From the NCBI RefSeq assembly GCF_003202435.1, contig NZ_QJHK01000003.1, forward strand, positions 124,001 to 188,000: 64,000 nt of DNA. Reading direction: 5' to 3'. Below are positions 41,128-50,708 of this stretch, one piece after another. Every line of letters begins with the position of its first letter. The stretch's first letter is position 1. Under the pieces are notes generated by a model. It made no database searches, had not been told where the DNA came from, and was given only the letters and a program-made list of their open reading frames with translations. Made by a program: the position numbers and the translations under genes. Source of the stretch: Flavobacterium cheongpyeongense (GTDB lineage: Bacteria > Bacteroidota > Bacteroidia > Flavobacteriales > Flavobacteriaceae).

Positions 41128-43977
41128 TTAGTTTTCCATATATGCTTCAATAGGAGCACAAGAACAAACTAAGTTTCTGTCACCATAAGCATCATCAACA
41201 CGACGAACAGATGGCCAGAATTTATTTTCAGCGATATAATCTAACGGGTAAGCTGCTTTTTCTCTGGTGTATGGAAAATCCCAGGTATCTGTAGTTAACA
41301 TTGCTAATGTGTGTGGTGCATTTTTCAATACGTTATTTTTGTCGTCAGCAGTTGCCGCTTCAATTTCTTTTCTAATGGCAATAAGAGCATCACAGAAACG
41401 GTCTAATTCGGCTAAATCTTCAGATTCTGTAGGTTCGATCATAAGTGTTCCTGCAACCGGGAAAGAAACTGTTGGCGCGTGGAAACCGTAATCCATTAAA
41501 CGTTTTGCGATATCACCCACTTCGATTCCGTTTTCTTTGAAGGAACGGCAGTCTAAAATCATTTCGTGAGCCGCTCTTCCACATTCTCCAGTATAAAGAA
41601 TAGGATAATGTCCTTCGAAACGGGATTTCATATAATTGGCATTCAAAATAGCATGTTCGGTAGCACTTTTTAATCCCTCAGCTCCCATCATGGTGATGTA
41701 TCCGTAAGAAATCAAACAAACCAAAGCTGATCCGTAAGGTGCAGATGAAATGGCTGTAATCGCTTGTTCACTGCCTACATTAAGGATTGGGTTTGTTGGT
41801 AAAAACGGTACCAGTTTTTCGTTCACACAAATTGGTCCAACACCTGGTCCGCCGCCACCGTGAGGAATAGCAAAAGTTTTGTGTAAGTTTAAGTGACAAA
41901 CGTCAGCACCAATAGTGGCAGGATTTGTTAATCCAACTTGCGCGTTCATATTAGCACCGTCCATATAAACTAATCCGCCGTTTTCGTGGATTAATTTTGT
42001 AATATCAATAATAGTAGATTCATAAACTCCGTGAGTAGAAGGATACGTTACCATTAAACAAGACAAATCGTCTTTGTGTTCAATCGCTTTTTCTCTTAAA
42101 TCTTCAACGTCTATATTTCCTTCCGGAGTGGTTTTGGTAACGATGATTTTCATTCCGGCCATCGCTGCAGAAGCCGGGTTGGTCCCGTGTGCAGATGAAG
42201 GGATTAAACATACATTACGATGCCCTTCGTTTCGTGATAAGTGATAAGCACGAATCGCCATTAAACCAGCATATTCTCCCTGAGCACCAGAGTTAGGCTG
42301 TAATGTTGTACCTGAAAAACCAGTAATTACATTTAATTGTTCCTCTAATTTTTTAAGCATTGTGATGTAACCTTCTGCCTGTTCAATTGGGGCAAATGGG
42401 TGAATGCTGTTCCAGTTTGGCATAGACAACGGCAACATTTCTGAAGCGGCGTTTAGTTTCATGGTACAAGAGCCTAATGAGATCATAGAATGGTTCAATG
42501 ATAAATCTTTACGCTCTAATTTTTTGATGTAACGCATCAACTGACTTTCAGAATGATGGTTGTTGAAAACATCATGTGTTAAAAAAGAGGAAGTTCTTTC
42601 TAATGAAGCAGGTAATTGACTCGCTTCAGTTAACTCAGAAACCGTTAAAGTTTCTTTTTCTAAAGCTTCAGCAAAAATGCTAATAATCTGATTGATGTCG
42701 GCAATTGAAGTGGTTTCGTTTAATGAAATCGAAATTGTATCGGCATCAGCATAAAAGAAATTCACTTCGTTTCTTTCTGCAACAGTTTTTACTTTTTGAG
42801 CATCGGCTTTTACTAAAATAGTGTCGAAGAAAGCGGTGTTGGTTTGGTAAACGCCTAATTTATTTAAAGCGTCAGCAGTAGTAACTGCCGATGCGTGCAC
42901 TTTATTTGCTATATATTTTAAACCTTTTGGGCCGTGATAAACAGCGTACATTCCGGCCATAACGGCTAATAAGACCTGAGCTGTACAAATATTTGAAGTT
43001 GCTTTTTCGCGTTTGATGTGCTGTTCACGGGTTCCTAAAGCCATACGTAAAGCACGGTTTCCGTTTGTATCAACAGATACTCCAATGATACGTCCCGGCA
43101 TAGATCTTTTGTATTCATCTTTAGTTGCAAAATAGGCAGCGTGAGGCCCTCCATATCCCATTGGAACACCAAAACGTTGCGTAGTTCCAACCACAACAGC
43201 AGCTCCCATTTCTCCCGGAGAAGTTAAGGTAGCTAAGGACAAGATGTCTGCTGCAACAGCTACTTTGATTTCGTTGTCTTTTGCTTTAGCGATAAAAGCA
43301 GCATAATCATTTACTTGCCCGTATTTTCCAGGGTATTGCAGAATAGCCCCGAAAAATTCGTTTGAGAAATCAAATGTTTCGTGATTCCCAACTACCAATT
43401 CAATTCCGATTGGAGTAGAACGGGTTTGAAGTACAGATAAAGTTTGTGGTAATATTTCTTCAGAAACGAAGAATTTGTTTACATTGTTTTTCTTTTGGTC
43501 GCGTGTACGAACGTCAAATAATAACGCCATCGCTTCGGCAGCAGCCGTTCCTTCGTCAAGCAACGAAGCATTTGCAATTTCCATCCCCGTCAATTCGATA
43601 ATGGTAGTCTGGAAATTTAAAATAGCTTCCAGACGTCCCTGGGCAATTTCAGCCTGATAAGGGGTATATGCTGTGTACCATCCCGGATTTTCGAAAATAT
43701 TTCTTTGAATTGGGGCAGGTACAATAGTTGGATGGTATCCTAAACCGATATATGATTTGAAAACTTTATTTTTTTTGCCTAATTCCATGATGTGAGCAGC
43801 ATACTCATATTCGGTCATGGCAGGATCAAGGGTTAAATCATTTTTTAAACGAATTCCGTCCGGAAATGTTTCATAAAGTAATTGATCCATATTAGTAACA
43901 CCAATTGTTTTGAACATGTGTTCAAGGTCATTTTTACTTGGGCCAATGTGTCTTAAAGCAAAAGCATCTGTTCTCAT
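41128..43977 (-). CDS. gcvP: Glycine dehydrogenase (aminomethyl-transferring), P-protein
   Basis: 949 residues, the fused full-length form. The PLP-lysine block [20 protein letters not shown] is intact and the N-terminus [20 protein letters not shown] is typical. The enzyme decarboxylates glycine and passes the aminomethyl group to lipoylated GcvH in the cytoplasm. It is monocistronic here, with gcvT/gcvH elsewhere, and has a strong terminator. Confidence 0.97.
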   Translation of the reverse strand: MRTDAFALRHIGPSKNDLEHMFKTIGVTNMDQLLYETFPDGIRLKNDLTLDPAMTEYEYAAHIMELGKKNKVFKSYIGLGYHPTIVPAPIQRNIFENPGWYTAYTPYQAEIAQGRLEAILNFQTTIIELTGMEIANASLLDEGTAAAEAMALLFDVRTRDQKKNNVNKFFVSEEILPQTLSVLQTRSTPIGIELVVGNHETFDFSNEFFGAILQYPGKYGQVNDYAAFIAKAKDNEIKVAVAADILSLATLTSPGEMGAAVVVGTTQRFGVPMGYGGPHAAYFATKDEYKRSMPGRIIGVSVDTNGNRALRMALGTREQHIKREKATSNICTAQVLLAVMAGMYAVYHGPKGLKYIANKVHASAVTTADALNKLGVYQTNTAFFDTILVKADAQKVKTVAERNEVNFFYADADTISISLNETTSIADINQIISIFAEALEKETLTVSELTEASQLPASLERTSSFLTHDVFNNHHSESQLMRYIKKLERKDLSLNHSMISLGSCTMKLNAASEMLPLSMPNWNSIHPFAPIEQAEGYITMLKKLEEQLNVITGFSGTTLQPNSGAQGEYAGLMAIRAYHLSRNEGHRNVCLIPSSAHGTNPASAAMAGMKIIVTKTTPEGNIDVEDLREKAIEHKDDLSCLMVTYPSTHGVYESTIIDITKLIHENGGLVYMDGANMNAQVGLTNPATIGADVCHLNLHKTFAIPHGGGGPGVGPICVNEKLVPFLPTNPILNVGSEQAITAISSAPYGSALVCLISYGYITMMGAEGLKSATEHAILNANYMKSRFEGHYPILYTGECGRAAHEMILDCRSFKENGIEVGDIAKRLMDYGFHAPTVSFPVAGTLMIEPTESEDLAELDRFCDALIAIRKEIEAATADDKNNVLKNAPHTLAMLTTDTWDFPYTREKAAYPLDYIAENKFWPSVRRVDDAYGDRNLVCSCAPIEAYMEN

Positions 43978-44196
43978 TTGTAACTGTCTGTTTTTTTAAA
44001 GAGAAATGTAATTTGCAAAGTATAATTCAGATTAATCTTGCGTTATACAAGGTTTATTACATTTTATAGTAAATGTGTTGTTTTTTGTGGCGCAAAATTA
44101 AGTATTATTAATAATTTAATGGGTATTTTTAACTTCAATTTTTATGAATTTTTCAACCAAAGAGTTGATTTATTAACAATTGATTAGATTTGAAAC

Positions 44197-45009
44197 ATGA
44201 AACCACTAAAACAAATATTTGATTTTTACCTCAATAGCAGTATTCATGTGGCTTTGTCCTGTTATGCATTGGTACGGATTACTTTTCATGTGTTTCATAT
44301 TCAGTATGATGAACCCATGGCTTTGTTTGTTTTTTTCGGAACAATTGTGGGGTATAATTTTGTTAAATATGATGCGTTGGTTCGGGTGAAGAAAAATCCG
44401 ATTAGAAGTCAGCTGAAAATTATTGCTGTTTTGAGTTTTGTTTCGGTGATTTTGGTTGGTTATTATTTTTTTCAATTGAAACAGATTACCCAAATTGTAT
44501 CTATAGGAATATTTGCCATAACGGCGCTTTATACACTTCCTTTTTTTCCAAATAAAAAAAATGCCAGAAACTGGGCTGGCGTAAAAATTTATATTGTAGC
44601 ACTTTGCTGGGTAGGGGTAACTTTGGTTTTACCTCTAATAAATGCCGAAATTCTGTTCACTACTGATTTTTTTATAAAATGTATCCAGCGATTTATTCTC
44701 GTTTTTGTACTGATTCTGGTTTTTGAAATTATTGATTTAGCGAATGATGATCCGCATTTACAAACCGTTCCGCAGACAATCGGAGTAAAAAAAACGAAAC
44801 TTTTGGGACTCTTGTTACTGATTCCGTTTTGGTTTCTGGAGTTTTGTATTTCAACATGTAATTATCGTGATCTCTACATCAATTTTCTTATGGTTGGAAT
44901 GTTGATATCATTTATATTGTTTGCGAATTCAAAACGCTCTAAATATTATACTTCTTTTTGGGTCGAAAGCGTGCCGGTACTTTGGTGGCTGATGATTGTT
45001 TTTTTGTGA
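44197..45009 (+). CDS. UbiA-like polytopic membrane protein
   Basis: 270 residues with about seven hydrophobic helices. The cytosolic loops hold YNFVKYDALVRV and EIIDLANDDPHLQTVPQTIG, which sit where UbiA-superfamily prenyltransferases carry their Asp-rich motifs. The first motif is degenerate (no NDxxD), so enzymatic activity is uncertain. It is common in Flavobacteria as a single gene. The gcvP gene diverges upstream. Confidence 0.6.
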   Translation: MKPLKQIFDFYLNSSIHVALSCYALVRITFHVFHIQYDEPMALFVFFGTIVGYNFVKYDALVRVKKNPIRSQLKIIAVLSFVSVILVGYYFFQLKQITQIVSIGIFAITALYTLPFFPNKKNARNWAGVKIYIVALCWVGVTLVLPLINAEILFTTDFFIKCIQRFILVFVLILVFEIIDLANDDPHLQTVPQTIGVKKTKLLGLLLLIPFWFLEFCISTCNYRDLYINFLMVGMLISFILFANSKRSKYYTSFWVESVPVLWWLMIVFL

Positions 45010-45206
45010 TTCTAAGAGTATTCTGTCTGTCTTATGACAAGGAATCTTTTTTTTGTGGCATTTTTTCTTTTGTATTTAAGTTCCTGCTATAGCTTTGACT
45101 TTAGAAATAAAAAAATATTTAACTCCAAGGACTGGAAGATTTTTCTTCGAAGTTGTTGATTCAGATATTTTGGTAATTGAAACCATAAAAGTAACTCAGG
45201 CTAATT

Positions 45207-45956
45207 ATGAGTCCAAACAACACTATTACTGTTGAGCTTTATCTGCTTTGTTTTAATGAGGAAAAGATGATTCGGCATACTTTAAATTATTATTCTAAAT
45301 TCTGTAGTAAGATTACCATAATTGATAATCAGAGTACAGATGATTCAATGCGCTTAGCCAGTACTTATAAAAATGTAGTATTCAAATCTCTGGATTCGGG
45401 AAATGAATTCGTAGAAGATAAATTGACAGCATCAAAAAATAATTGTTGGAAAGGAAGTACCGCAGATTATGTCATTGTTTGTGATATGGATGAATTTTTA
45501 TATGATGAAAATTTACAGGAAAAGTTAGTACAGGCCAAACAGCAAAATATAATTCTGCCTGCTGTAATGGGATACAATATGATGAGTCATGAGTTTCCAG
45601 CCGACTATAAAAAAGGGATAACAGAGCAGGTTAAACATGGAGTGCGATCTGAAAGGTTTGATAAACAAATCATTTTTGACCCCAAAAAAATAAAAGAGAT
45701 TAACTACAGACCCGGCGCACATTTGTGTAATCCTGTCTTTTATGAAAATTCAAATGTAGATTCAAGAATTGAATTAAAACTGCTACATTATAAATATCTG
45801 GGTAAAGATTATGTATACAAAAAACATAAAGTATATGTCAATCGAATGAGTGAAATCAGTCGGAAAAAAAAGCATGGTTACGAGTATTTAGAAGGAGAAG
45901 CCCATGTTGATTATATGTTTGAATCGGCAAAATCAGTAAAGAGAATCATAAAATAA
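45207..45956 (+). CDS. Family 2-type glycosyltransferase
   Basis: 249 residues. ELYLLCFNEEKMIRHTLNYY, ITIIDNQSTDDSM and VCDMDEFLYDE (DxD metal motif) match GT-A enzymes of the Glyco_tranf_2_4 type. The Lys-rich C-terminus is cytosolic. A putative fucosyltransferase-like gene starts 20 bp later, so the two are probably co-transcribed. They lie just upstream of the peptide cluster and may supply glycosylation, but membership is unproven. Confidence 0.8.
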   Translation: MSPNNTITVELYLLCFNEEKMIRHTLNYYSKFCSKITIIDNQSTDDSMRLASTYKNVVFKSLDSGNEFVEDKLTASKNNCWKGSTADYVIVCDMDEFLYDENLQEKLVQAKQQNIILPAVMGYNMMSHEFPADYKKGITEQVKHGVRSERFDKQIIFDPKKIKEINYRPGAHLCNPVFYENSNVDSRIELKLLHYKYLGKDYVYKKHKVYVNRMSEISRKKKHGYEYLEGEAHVDYMFESAKSVKRIIK

Positions 45957-45976
45957 AATTTCATAAAAAATATAAA

Positions 45977-46960
45977 ATGGACTTTACAATAGAATTTACT
46001 TCAGGAGGAAATCACGGTCATCAACTGAAAGATGCTTTAGGCGGTCTTACTATTGGTCGCTTATTTAATTTAAATTATGTGCATACTCCTTACGAATATT
46101 TGGATTATTTTGGACTTGGATTTAGATATCCGGTTGTAGAAAGAGCAGATCGTAAATTGAAATATAAAAATATAGTAAGGGTTGAAGGACCTCTATGGTG
46201 CGGAATTGATGATTATGAAGAGTTATTACAATATTTTGAAAAAGCTTTGCCTAAAAGGAGTAATGACACACTGGTAATCTTAGAAAATGCTTTGCGAATT
46301 CATCCGTTTCAAACGATACCCTGGTATCTGGAGGGAAGAACGACTCGAAATATTTTTGCCGAAATTCAACAAGAAGTATCTCAGAACTTCAATGAACTTC
46401 ACTCTTTAAAAATAAATAAATTCAAATCGCCTGTAGAAGTTGCTGTTCATATTAATAGAGGAACAGATTATGACAGAGAAAAATTTCCGCAGCACTTTAC
46501 AAGTCCATTTGCAGTAAGATATATGTTTGATATGGATTATTACGAAAATATCATTTTGCATATCGAAAAGGCGTATGGTACTGGTAATGTTTATTTTAAT
46601 ATCTACACCGAAAAACAAAATGCAGAAGATATTCTACAGCGGTTTGATAAGAGAAAGCATACCAGAGTAATAATTGGCTCTGATCGTGAAGAAAAAAATT
46701 ACGATCAAATTCATTCTATTTTTAAATCTTTTGTTGAAGCCGATATTCTGGTCTGCTCCAATAGTAGTTTTTCGGTAATGTGTGCGTATTTCCGCAAAGG
46801 CAGAAAAACGGTGTATCATCCGCACCTTCAATTACGGTATTTGCCAGAACCAAATTACATAAAAACAGAGGATGATGGCAGCCTGGATATTGCGTTACTG
46901 CAACAGGAAATAACTGTTGATACTTTCCCTTTTTATTCGCAGGGCAACATTGTTCAATAA
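45977..46960 (+). CDS. Fucosyltransferase-like glycosyltransferase
   Basis: 327 residues. EFTSGGNHGHQLKDALGGL at the N-terminus, EVAVHINRGTDYDRE in the middle (compare the HxRRGD motif of alpha-1,2/1,6-fucosyltransferases) and DILVCSNSSFSVMCAYF near the C-terminus (donor-binding region) suggest a GT11/GT23-like GT-B fold. The arginine of the motif is displaced, so specificity is uncertain. It is the second gene of a two-gene unit with the GT2 gene. Confidence 0.55.
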   Translation: MDFTIEFTSGGNHGHQLKDALGGLTIGRLFNLNYVHTPYEYLDYFGLGFRYPVVERADRKLKYKNIVRVEGPLWCGIDDYEELLQYFEKALPKRSNDTLVILENALRIHPFQTIPWYLEGRTTRNIFAEIQQEVSQNFNELHSLKINKFKSPVEVAVHINRGTDYDREKFPQHFTSPFAVRYMFDMDYYENIILHIEKAYGTGNVYFNIYTEKQNAEDILQRFDKRKHTRVIIGSDREEKNYDQIHSIFKSFVEADILVCSNSSFSVMCAYFRKGRKTVYHPHLQLRYLPEPNYIKTEDDGSLDIALLQQEITVDTFPFYSQGNIVQ

Positions 46961-46982
46961 CAATAGGATTGTCGATATAACG

Positions 46983-47229
46983 ATGTTTTTCAGAAAGACT
47001 GTCCGAAAAAGTGAAATCAATTGTTGTATTTCTTTCGATGAGAATTTAATAAAACATCCTGCTCTCAAAGAGTTTTTGTTTCTACAATTTTGAGCACCTG
47101 GAATATCCAAGATTCCCTAAGTGGCTTTTCTTATTTTTTAATAATTCAGATGTATCAGCTAAGGATATAAATGATGAAGAATTAATCAATAAAAAGGAAC
47201 ACAATAATTTGTATCAGATACAACAATGA
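46983..47229 (+). pseudogene. Frameshifted gene remnant
   Basis: A first frame from the ATG at 46983 reads MFFRKTVRKSEINCCISFDE and ends ...LKEFLFLQF at a TGA near 47093. A second frame, overlapping by a few bases, continues EHLEYPRFPKWLFLFFNNSD to the TGA at 47227-47229. The join looks like one or two lost bases in a formerly single gene of about 80 codons. I do not recognise the family. A short rejoined product is possible if the frameshift were a sequencing error. Confidence 0.45.
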
Positions 47230-47656
47230 AAGAAGGTCTCAAATAAATTAAAGTATAATGAGGCAGTAAAAAAGAGAAGTTATTGTAACATTTAAATCCA
47301 GGAATAAAGAACAAATTTAATAACAACTGCATTCCTTAAAATAGTAAATGTTCTCATTTTTTTTCTTTTTACAAGCTATTTTTCTGATTGTATTTAACTG
47401 TTTTAAGTCTTGATAATAAGTTGATTAAAAATAATAAATTGTTTTGTTATAATTTTTACAGTACCCATACGTAAAAATCTCCTTCCCATACCATTTTTTT
47501 ATTTCCGATTTCATTTCTGATGTAATTTTATTACAGAAAATAAAGTTGTCAAAAATTTATTTTCAGGATTTGTTTCTGATGTATTTCTTCAAAAGAAAAG
47601 TAGTAGGATTCATAAAAACATGTTTGTTGAGAAATGTCCCTCGAGAATAAAAAACG

Positions 47657-47713
47657 AACTGTTTCGCACAGTGAAATGGAAAGGCGGATCTGAAAAGCCT
47701 CATGAGTAGGAAT
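47657..47713 (+). promoter_or_regulatory. Conserved leader element, copy 1
   Basis: The element reads ACTGT-TTCGC-ACAGT (perfect hairpin), then AAAGGC...GAAAAGCCTCATGAGTAGGA, ending 14 bp before the gene at 47728. AGGC pairs with GCCT. It aligns block for block with copies at 48675-48730 and 48955-49010. It probably acts as an RNA element in the 5' untranslated region; no known riboswitch class was recognised. Confidence 0.5.
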
Positions 47714-47727
47714 AAAAATTAATTCTT

Positions 47728-48387
47728 ATGCAAGCAATACCTGTAAAAGTTAAAAATGTAAATGTATATCCTTACGTAGATTGGAGCGGAGGAGGCATTG
47801 GACCGGTTATTCTTCCGGTTATTGAAGGAGCTAGTGGAACTTATGCTGTGGACACACTTATAATTTCGGTATTTTATAATCTGGATCTAGATTCAGTAAG
47901 TCAAAGTGCTAAACTTGGTATGCATCAAAGATATGTGGCAATGGGAGAGACAGAAGACGAACCCCCTTTTACTACCCCTTGGATGTATTGTACCAATACG
48001 AGTGATCAGCCGCAATTTGGCAGAACCATTACGATGAACAAACCAGAATCTGAAGCAATTAATATGGGCACTACTGTAGAGCCCGCTTATATTACGCTCG
48101 GTCCTCTTACAGATGTCACGGTGAGTCAATTATTCCCGCCTCCTGCAATTGGAGAGATCATGCTAATTGAAAATGGATCGGGGAATGTGATCGCCACTAA
48201 AACAGGGACACCTCACGAAATGGGGATTGAAGTAACCGGTGGTAAGCGATTTGGTACATTAAGAGCCGGAATGAAAAATATTATGATTACTGGGAAAAAC
48301 AAGGAAGGCAAAACTTTTACGATGGGTAATTTAACCTGTTTGAGTCCTAACGAACCTGCACTTTTTTTGCAAGAGTTTAGATTCTAA
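47728..48387 (+). CDS. Hypothetical beta-rich protein at head of peptide cluster, 219 aa
   Basis: I do not recognise the family. The product has no signal peptide and no membrane helix and is predicted beta-rich (VNVYPYVDWSGGGIGPVILP, TLIISVFYNLDLDS, GNGSGNVIATKTGTPHEMG-like segments). It shares the conserved leader with two of the three DUF1843-like genes that follow, so it is likely co-regulated with them. It might bind or carry the modified peptides; this is inference from position. Confidence 0.6.
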   Translation: MQAIPVKVKNVNVYPYVDWSGGGIGPVILPVIEGASGTYAVDTLIISVFYNLDLDSVSQSAKLGMHQRYVAMGETEDEPPFTTPWMYCTNTSDQPQFGRTITMNKPESEAINMGTTVEPAYITLGPLTDVTVSQLFPPPAIGEIMLIENGSGNVIATKTGTPHEMGIEVTGGKRFGTLRAGMKNIMITGKNKEGKTFTMGNLTCLSPNEPALFLQEFRF

Positions 48388-48473
48388 AAATTAAAACAGA
48401 TACAAATAAAAAGCAATTATTTATAGGTAAAATCAAATTCGAATAATTCATTAATAACTAAAAAAATAAAATT

Positions 48474-48650
48474 ATGGGAGTAATAATGCCTTATGGAGCA
48501 GCAATTAGAGAGGCTATGGCCTCAAACGACCTGGCTAAAATGGAAGCCATCGCAGAGCAAACAAAACAAATAGTGAAGGGACAAGGAGATATGCATGTGG
48601 CTTTGCTGGAATTACTAGAAGCGATTGAGTCGTTAAAAAAGAAAAAGTAA
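48474..48650 (+). CDS. DUF1843-like peptide 1, candidate RiPP precursor
   Basis: 58 residues: MGVIMPYGAAIREAMASNDL, then LAKMEAIAEQTKQIV, then a helical LLELLEAIESLKKKK end. The PYG.AI..A.AS.DL..M pattern matches the DUF1843 family as I remember it. It is the first of three tandem paralogues (58, 58 and 56 residues) preceding a radical SAM/SPASM gene. Small size, tandem copies and the neighbouring maturase suggest a modified peptide. Unlike the next two copies it lacks the conserved leader immediately upstream. Confidence 0.75.
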   Translation: MGVIMPYGAAIREAMASNDLAKMEAIAEQTKQIVKGQGDMHVALLELLEAIESLKKKK

Positions 48651-48674
48651 AAGGTAAAAACGATTCGAAAAATC

Positions 48675-48730
48675 AACTGACCTGAATAGAAAAACAAGGG
48701 TGTAACCGAAAAACCTCAAGAGTAGGACTA
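48675..48730 (+). promoter_or_regulatory. Conserved leader element, copy 2
   Basis: AACTGACCTGAATAG is followed by AAGGGTGTAACCGAAAAACC and TCAAGAGTAGGA. It is nearly identical to copy 3 over the last ~37 nt and ends 21 bp before the second peptide gene. Confidence 0.55.
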
Positions 48731-48751
48731 ATTATAAAAAACAGAATAGTT

Positions 48752-48928
48752 ATGGGAGTAATGCCAATGTATGGAGTAGCAATTAGAGAAGCTATTGCCT
48801 CTAATGATTTAGCAAAAATGGAAGCTGTTGCTGAGCAAGCAAAGCAAACGGTAAAAGAACAAGGAGACATAAGTGCTGCTTTGTTTGAATTGTTAGATGC
48901 GATTGATTCGCTGAAAGGCAAAAAATAA
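48752..48928 (+). CDS. DUF1843-like peptide 2, candidate RiPP precursor
   Basis: 58 residues, beginning MGVMPMYGVAIREAIASNDL and ending LLDAIDSLKGKK. It is about 70 percent identical by eye to peptide 1. The QGDISAALFELLDAI segment is the best-conserved C-terminal part between copies, while the N-terminal six residues vary. It carries its own conserved leader, so expression may be set independently of copy 1. Confidence 0.75.
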   Translation: MGVMPMYGVAIREAIASNDLAKMEAVAEQAKQTVKEQGDISAALFELLDAIDSLKGKK

Positions 48929-48954
48929 AAGAATTCAAAACCAATTTAATATCT

Positions 48955-49010
48955 AACTGACTTGTACAGAAAAGCAAGGGTGTAACCGAAAAACCTCAAG
49001 AGTAGGATAA
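48955..49010 (+). promoter_or_regulatory. Conserved leader element, copy 3
   Basis: AACTGACTTGTACAG is followed by AAGGGTGTAACCGAAAAACC and TCAAGAGTAGGA, ending 17 bp before the third peptide gene. It lies 280 bp after copy 2, the same period as the genes, so leader and gene were duplicated together. Confidence 0.55.
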
Positions 49011-49027
49011 CTATAAACATCACTATT

Positions 49028-49198
49028 ATGGGAGCAATTATGCTTTATGCAGCAGGAATTAGAGAAGCCATAGCTTCAAACGATTTAGAAAAAATGATTG
49101 CAGTAGCCACTCAGGCTAAACAAACTGTAAGAGAACAAAAAGATTTAAGTGCAGCATTACTTGAATTGCTTGACGCAATTGAAGCGCTAAAAAAGTAA
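49028..49198 (+). CDS. DUF1843-like peptide 3, candidate RiPP precursor
   Basis: 56 residues, beginning MGAIMLYAAGIREAIASNDL and ending LLDAIEALKK. It is the most diverged in the N-terminal block (LYAAG in place of YGVA) but keeps the IREAIASNDL core and the amphipathic C-terminal helix. A strong terminator follows, separating the three peptide genes from the maturase. Confidence 0.75.
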   Translation: MGAIMLYAAGIREAIASNDLEKMIAVATQAKQTVREQKDLSAALLELLDAIEALKK

Positions 49199-49208
49199 TC
49201 TAAATTAG

Positions 49209-49250
49209 AAAGCGGTTTGTAAAGCAAGACTTTTTAAACCGCTTTTTTAA
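49209..49250 (+). terminator. Terminator between peptide genes and radical SAM gene
   Basis: AAGCGGTTT (49210-49218) and AAACCGCTT (49236-49244) form a 9-bp stem followed by TTTT. It sits 33 bp before the radical SAM start, so partial read-through could give peptides in excess over enzyme. Confidence 0.8.
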
Positions 49251-49283
49251 ATAATTAATTAGAACTTTAAATAACGATCTAAG

Positions 49284-50708
49284 ATGGAAAAAACTTCAAC
49301 ACGATATAGAGTAAGAGACGATTATGCAACGGCTACCCCCGTGCATGTCGTTTGGGAAATTACTTTAGCTTGTAATTTAAAATGCTCGCATTGCGGATCG
49401 AGAGCTGGAAAAGTAAGACCTGGCGAACTGACTACAGAACAATGTTTTGGAGTTATTGATAGCCTTAAACGTCTTGGCACAAGAGAAATTACCATTATTG
49501 GCGGAGAAGCTTTTTTGAGAAAAGACTGGCTTGAAATTATAGAAAGAATAAATCAGAGTGGAATTGAATGTTCCATGCAGTCCGGGGCATATAATCTAAC
49601 CGAAGAGCGAATTATGGATGCCAAAAAAGCCGGAATAAGAAATATTGGGGTTTCTATCGATGGAATGCCCGAGACACACAATAAAATAAGAGGAAGAAGG
49701 GATTCTTTTGAACATGTAATTAACTGCCTGCAATTACTTAAAAAACACAATATACCTTCCAGTGTAAATACCGTAATAACAAAAAGCAGTAAAAATGAAT
49801 TGGATCAACTTCTGGATGTCCTTATAGAAAACAATGTAAAAAATTGGCAGATACAACTGGCTGTTGCAATGGGAAATGCGGTTGATAATTCGGAGGAATT
49901 AATACTGCAGCCTTATGAATTAATAGATTTTTACGACAACCTTATTGTAATATACAGAAAAGCTCTGGCTAATAATGTTTTAATTCAGGCAGGAAACAAC
50001 ATAGGCTATTTTGGGCCTTACGAACATATCTGGAGACAGGGTAACGAAAAATATTATACAGGATGTTCCGCCGGACACACCGGAATTGGTATTGAAGCAG
50101 ATGGCAAAATTAAAGGCTGTCCGTCTTTGCCAACCACTGAATACACTGGTGGAAACGTAAAAGACATGAAGCTGGAAGATATCTGGAAATATAGCGAAGA
50201 AATGGTTTTTTCCCGATATAGAAATAAAGAAGAATTATGGGGAGGCTGCAAAGACTGCTATTACGAATCTTCTTGTCTGGCAGGTTGCACATGGACAAGT
50301 CATGTCTTGTTTGGTAAACGAGGTAATAATCCCTTTTGCCACTATCGCGCTTTGGAGTTAAAAAAGAAAGGACTCCACGAACGTATAAGAAAAACGCAAG
50401 AAGCTCCCGGACTCTCTTTTGATATTGGTCTTTTTGAAATTATCGTTGAAAATGAAAAAGGAGAAATAGTAGCCATACAATCACCTAATGATGATGTGCC
50501 AGTAGTTGTTTCAGATAATTCAAACAGATCTCCCAGAATTCCAAAAGCACTTAAAATGTGTAATGGCTGCGATAATTATGTTTATGAAGAGGAAACTATC
50601 TGTACTTTTTGCAATGCTGATATTCAGAAAACAAATGATGAATATGCCGAAAAAATGAAGAAAGCAGTACTTTCTTTAGAAAAACTAGAACTATTAATGA
50701 TGAAATAA
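49284..50708 (+). CDS. Radical SAM/SPASM peptide maturase with C-terminal zinc ribbon
   Basis: 474 residues. WEITLACNLKCSHCGSRAGK contains the CxxxCxxC cluster (Cys30, Cys34, Cys37) that binds the SAM-reactive 4Fe-4S cluster, and GGEAFLRKDW is the GGE motif. The SPASM region spans about 250-350 (TGCSAGHTGIGIEADGKIKG, CKDCYYESSCLAGCTW, NPFCHYR) with auxiliary-cluster cysteines. After ~residue 410 an extra ribbon CNGCDNYVYEEETICTFC is followed by a helix, unusual for this class. Adjacent DUF1843-like genes are the likely substrates. The methyltransferase-like gene starts at the stop codon. Confidence 0.88.
   Translation: MEKTSTRYRVRDDYATATPVHVVWEITLACNLKCSHCGSRAGKVRPGELTTEQCFGVIDSLKRLGTREITIIGGEAFLRKDWLEIIERINQSGIECSMQSGAYNLTEERIMDAKKAGIRNIGVSIDGMPETHNKIRGRRDSFEHVINCLQLLKKHNIPSSVNTVITKSSKNELDQLLDVLIENNVKNWQIQLAVAMGNAVDNSEELILQPYELIDFYDNLIVIYRKALANNVLIQAGNNIGYFGPYEHIWRQGNEKYYTGCSAGHTGIGIEADGKIKGCPSLPTTEYTGGNVKDMKLEDIWKYSEEMVFSRYRNKEELWGGCKDCYYESSCLAGCTWTSHVLFGKRGNNPFCHYRALELKKKGLHERIRKTQEAPGLSFDIGLFEIIVENEKGEIVAIQSPNDDVPVVVSDNSNRSPRIPKALKMCNGCDNYVYEEETICTFCNADIQKTNDEYAEKMKKAVLSLEKLELLMMK

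Larger units (their letters stand above)
46961..47727. other. Intergenic stretch upstream of peptide cluster
   Basis: Besides the frameshifted remnant (46983-47229), the stretch is AT-rich. Its right end carries the first copy of the conserved leader (47657-47713). TTGTTTTGTTATAATTTTTAC around 47440 could include a promoter but fits the Bacteroidota consensus poorly. Confidence 0.45.

Noticed and set aside
47657..49010. A named riboswitch class for the three leaders
   Set aside because: The conserved blocks did not match any class I can recall with confidence.
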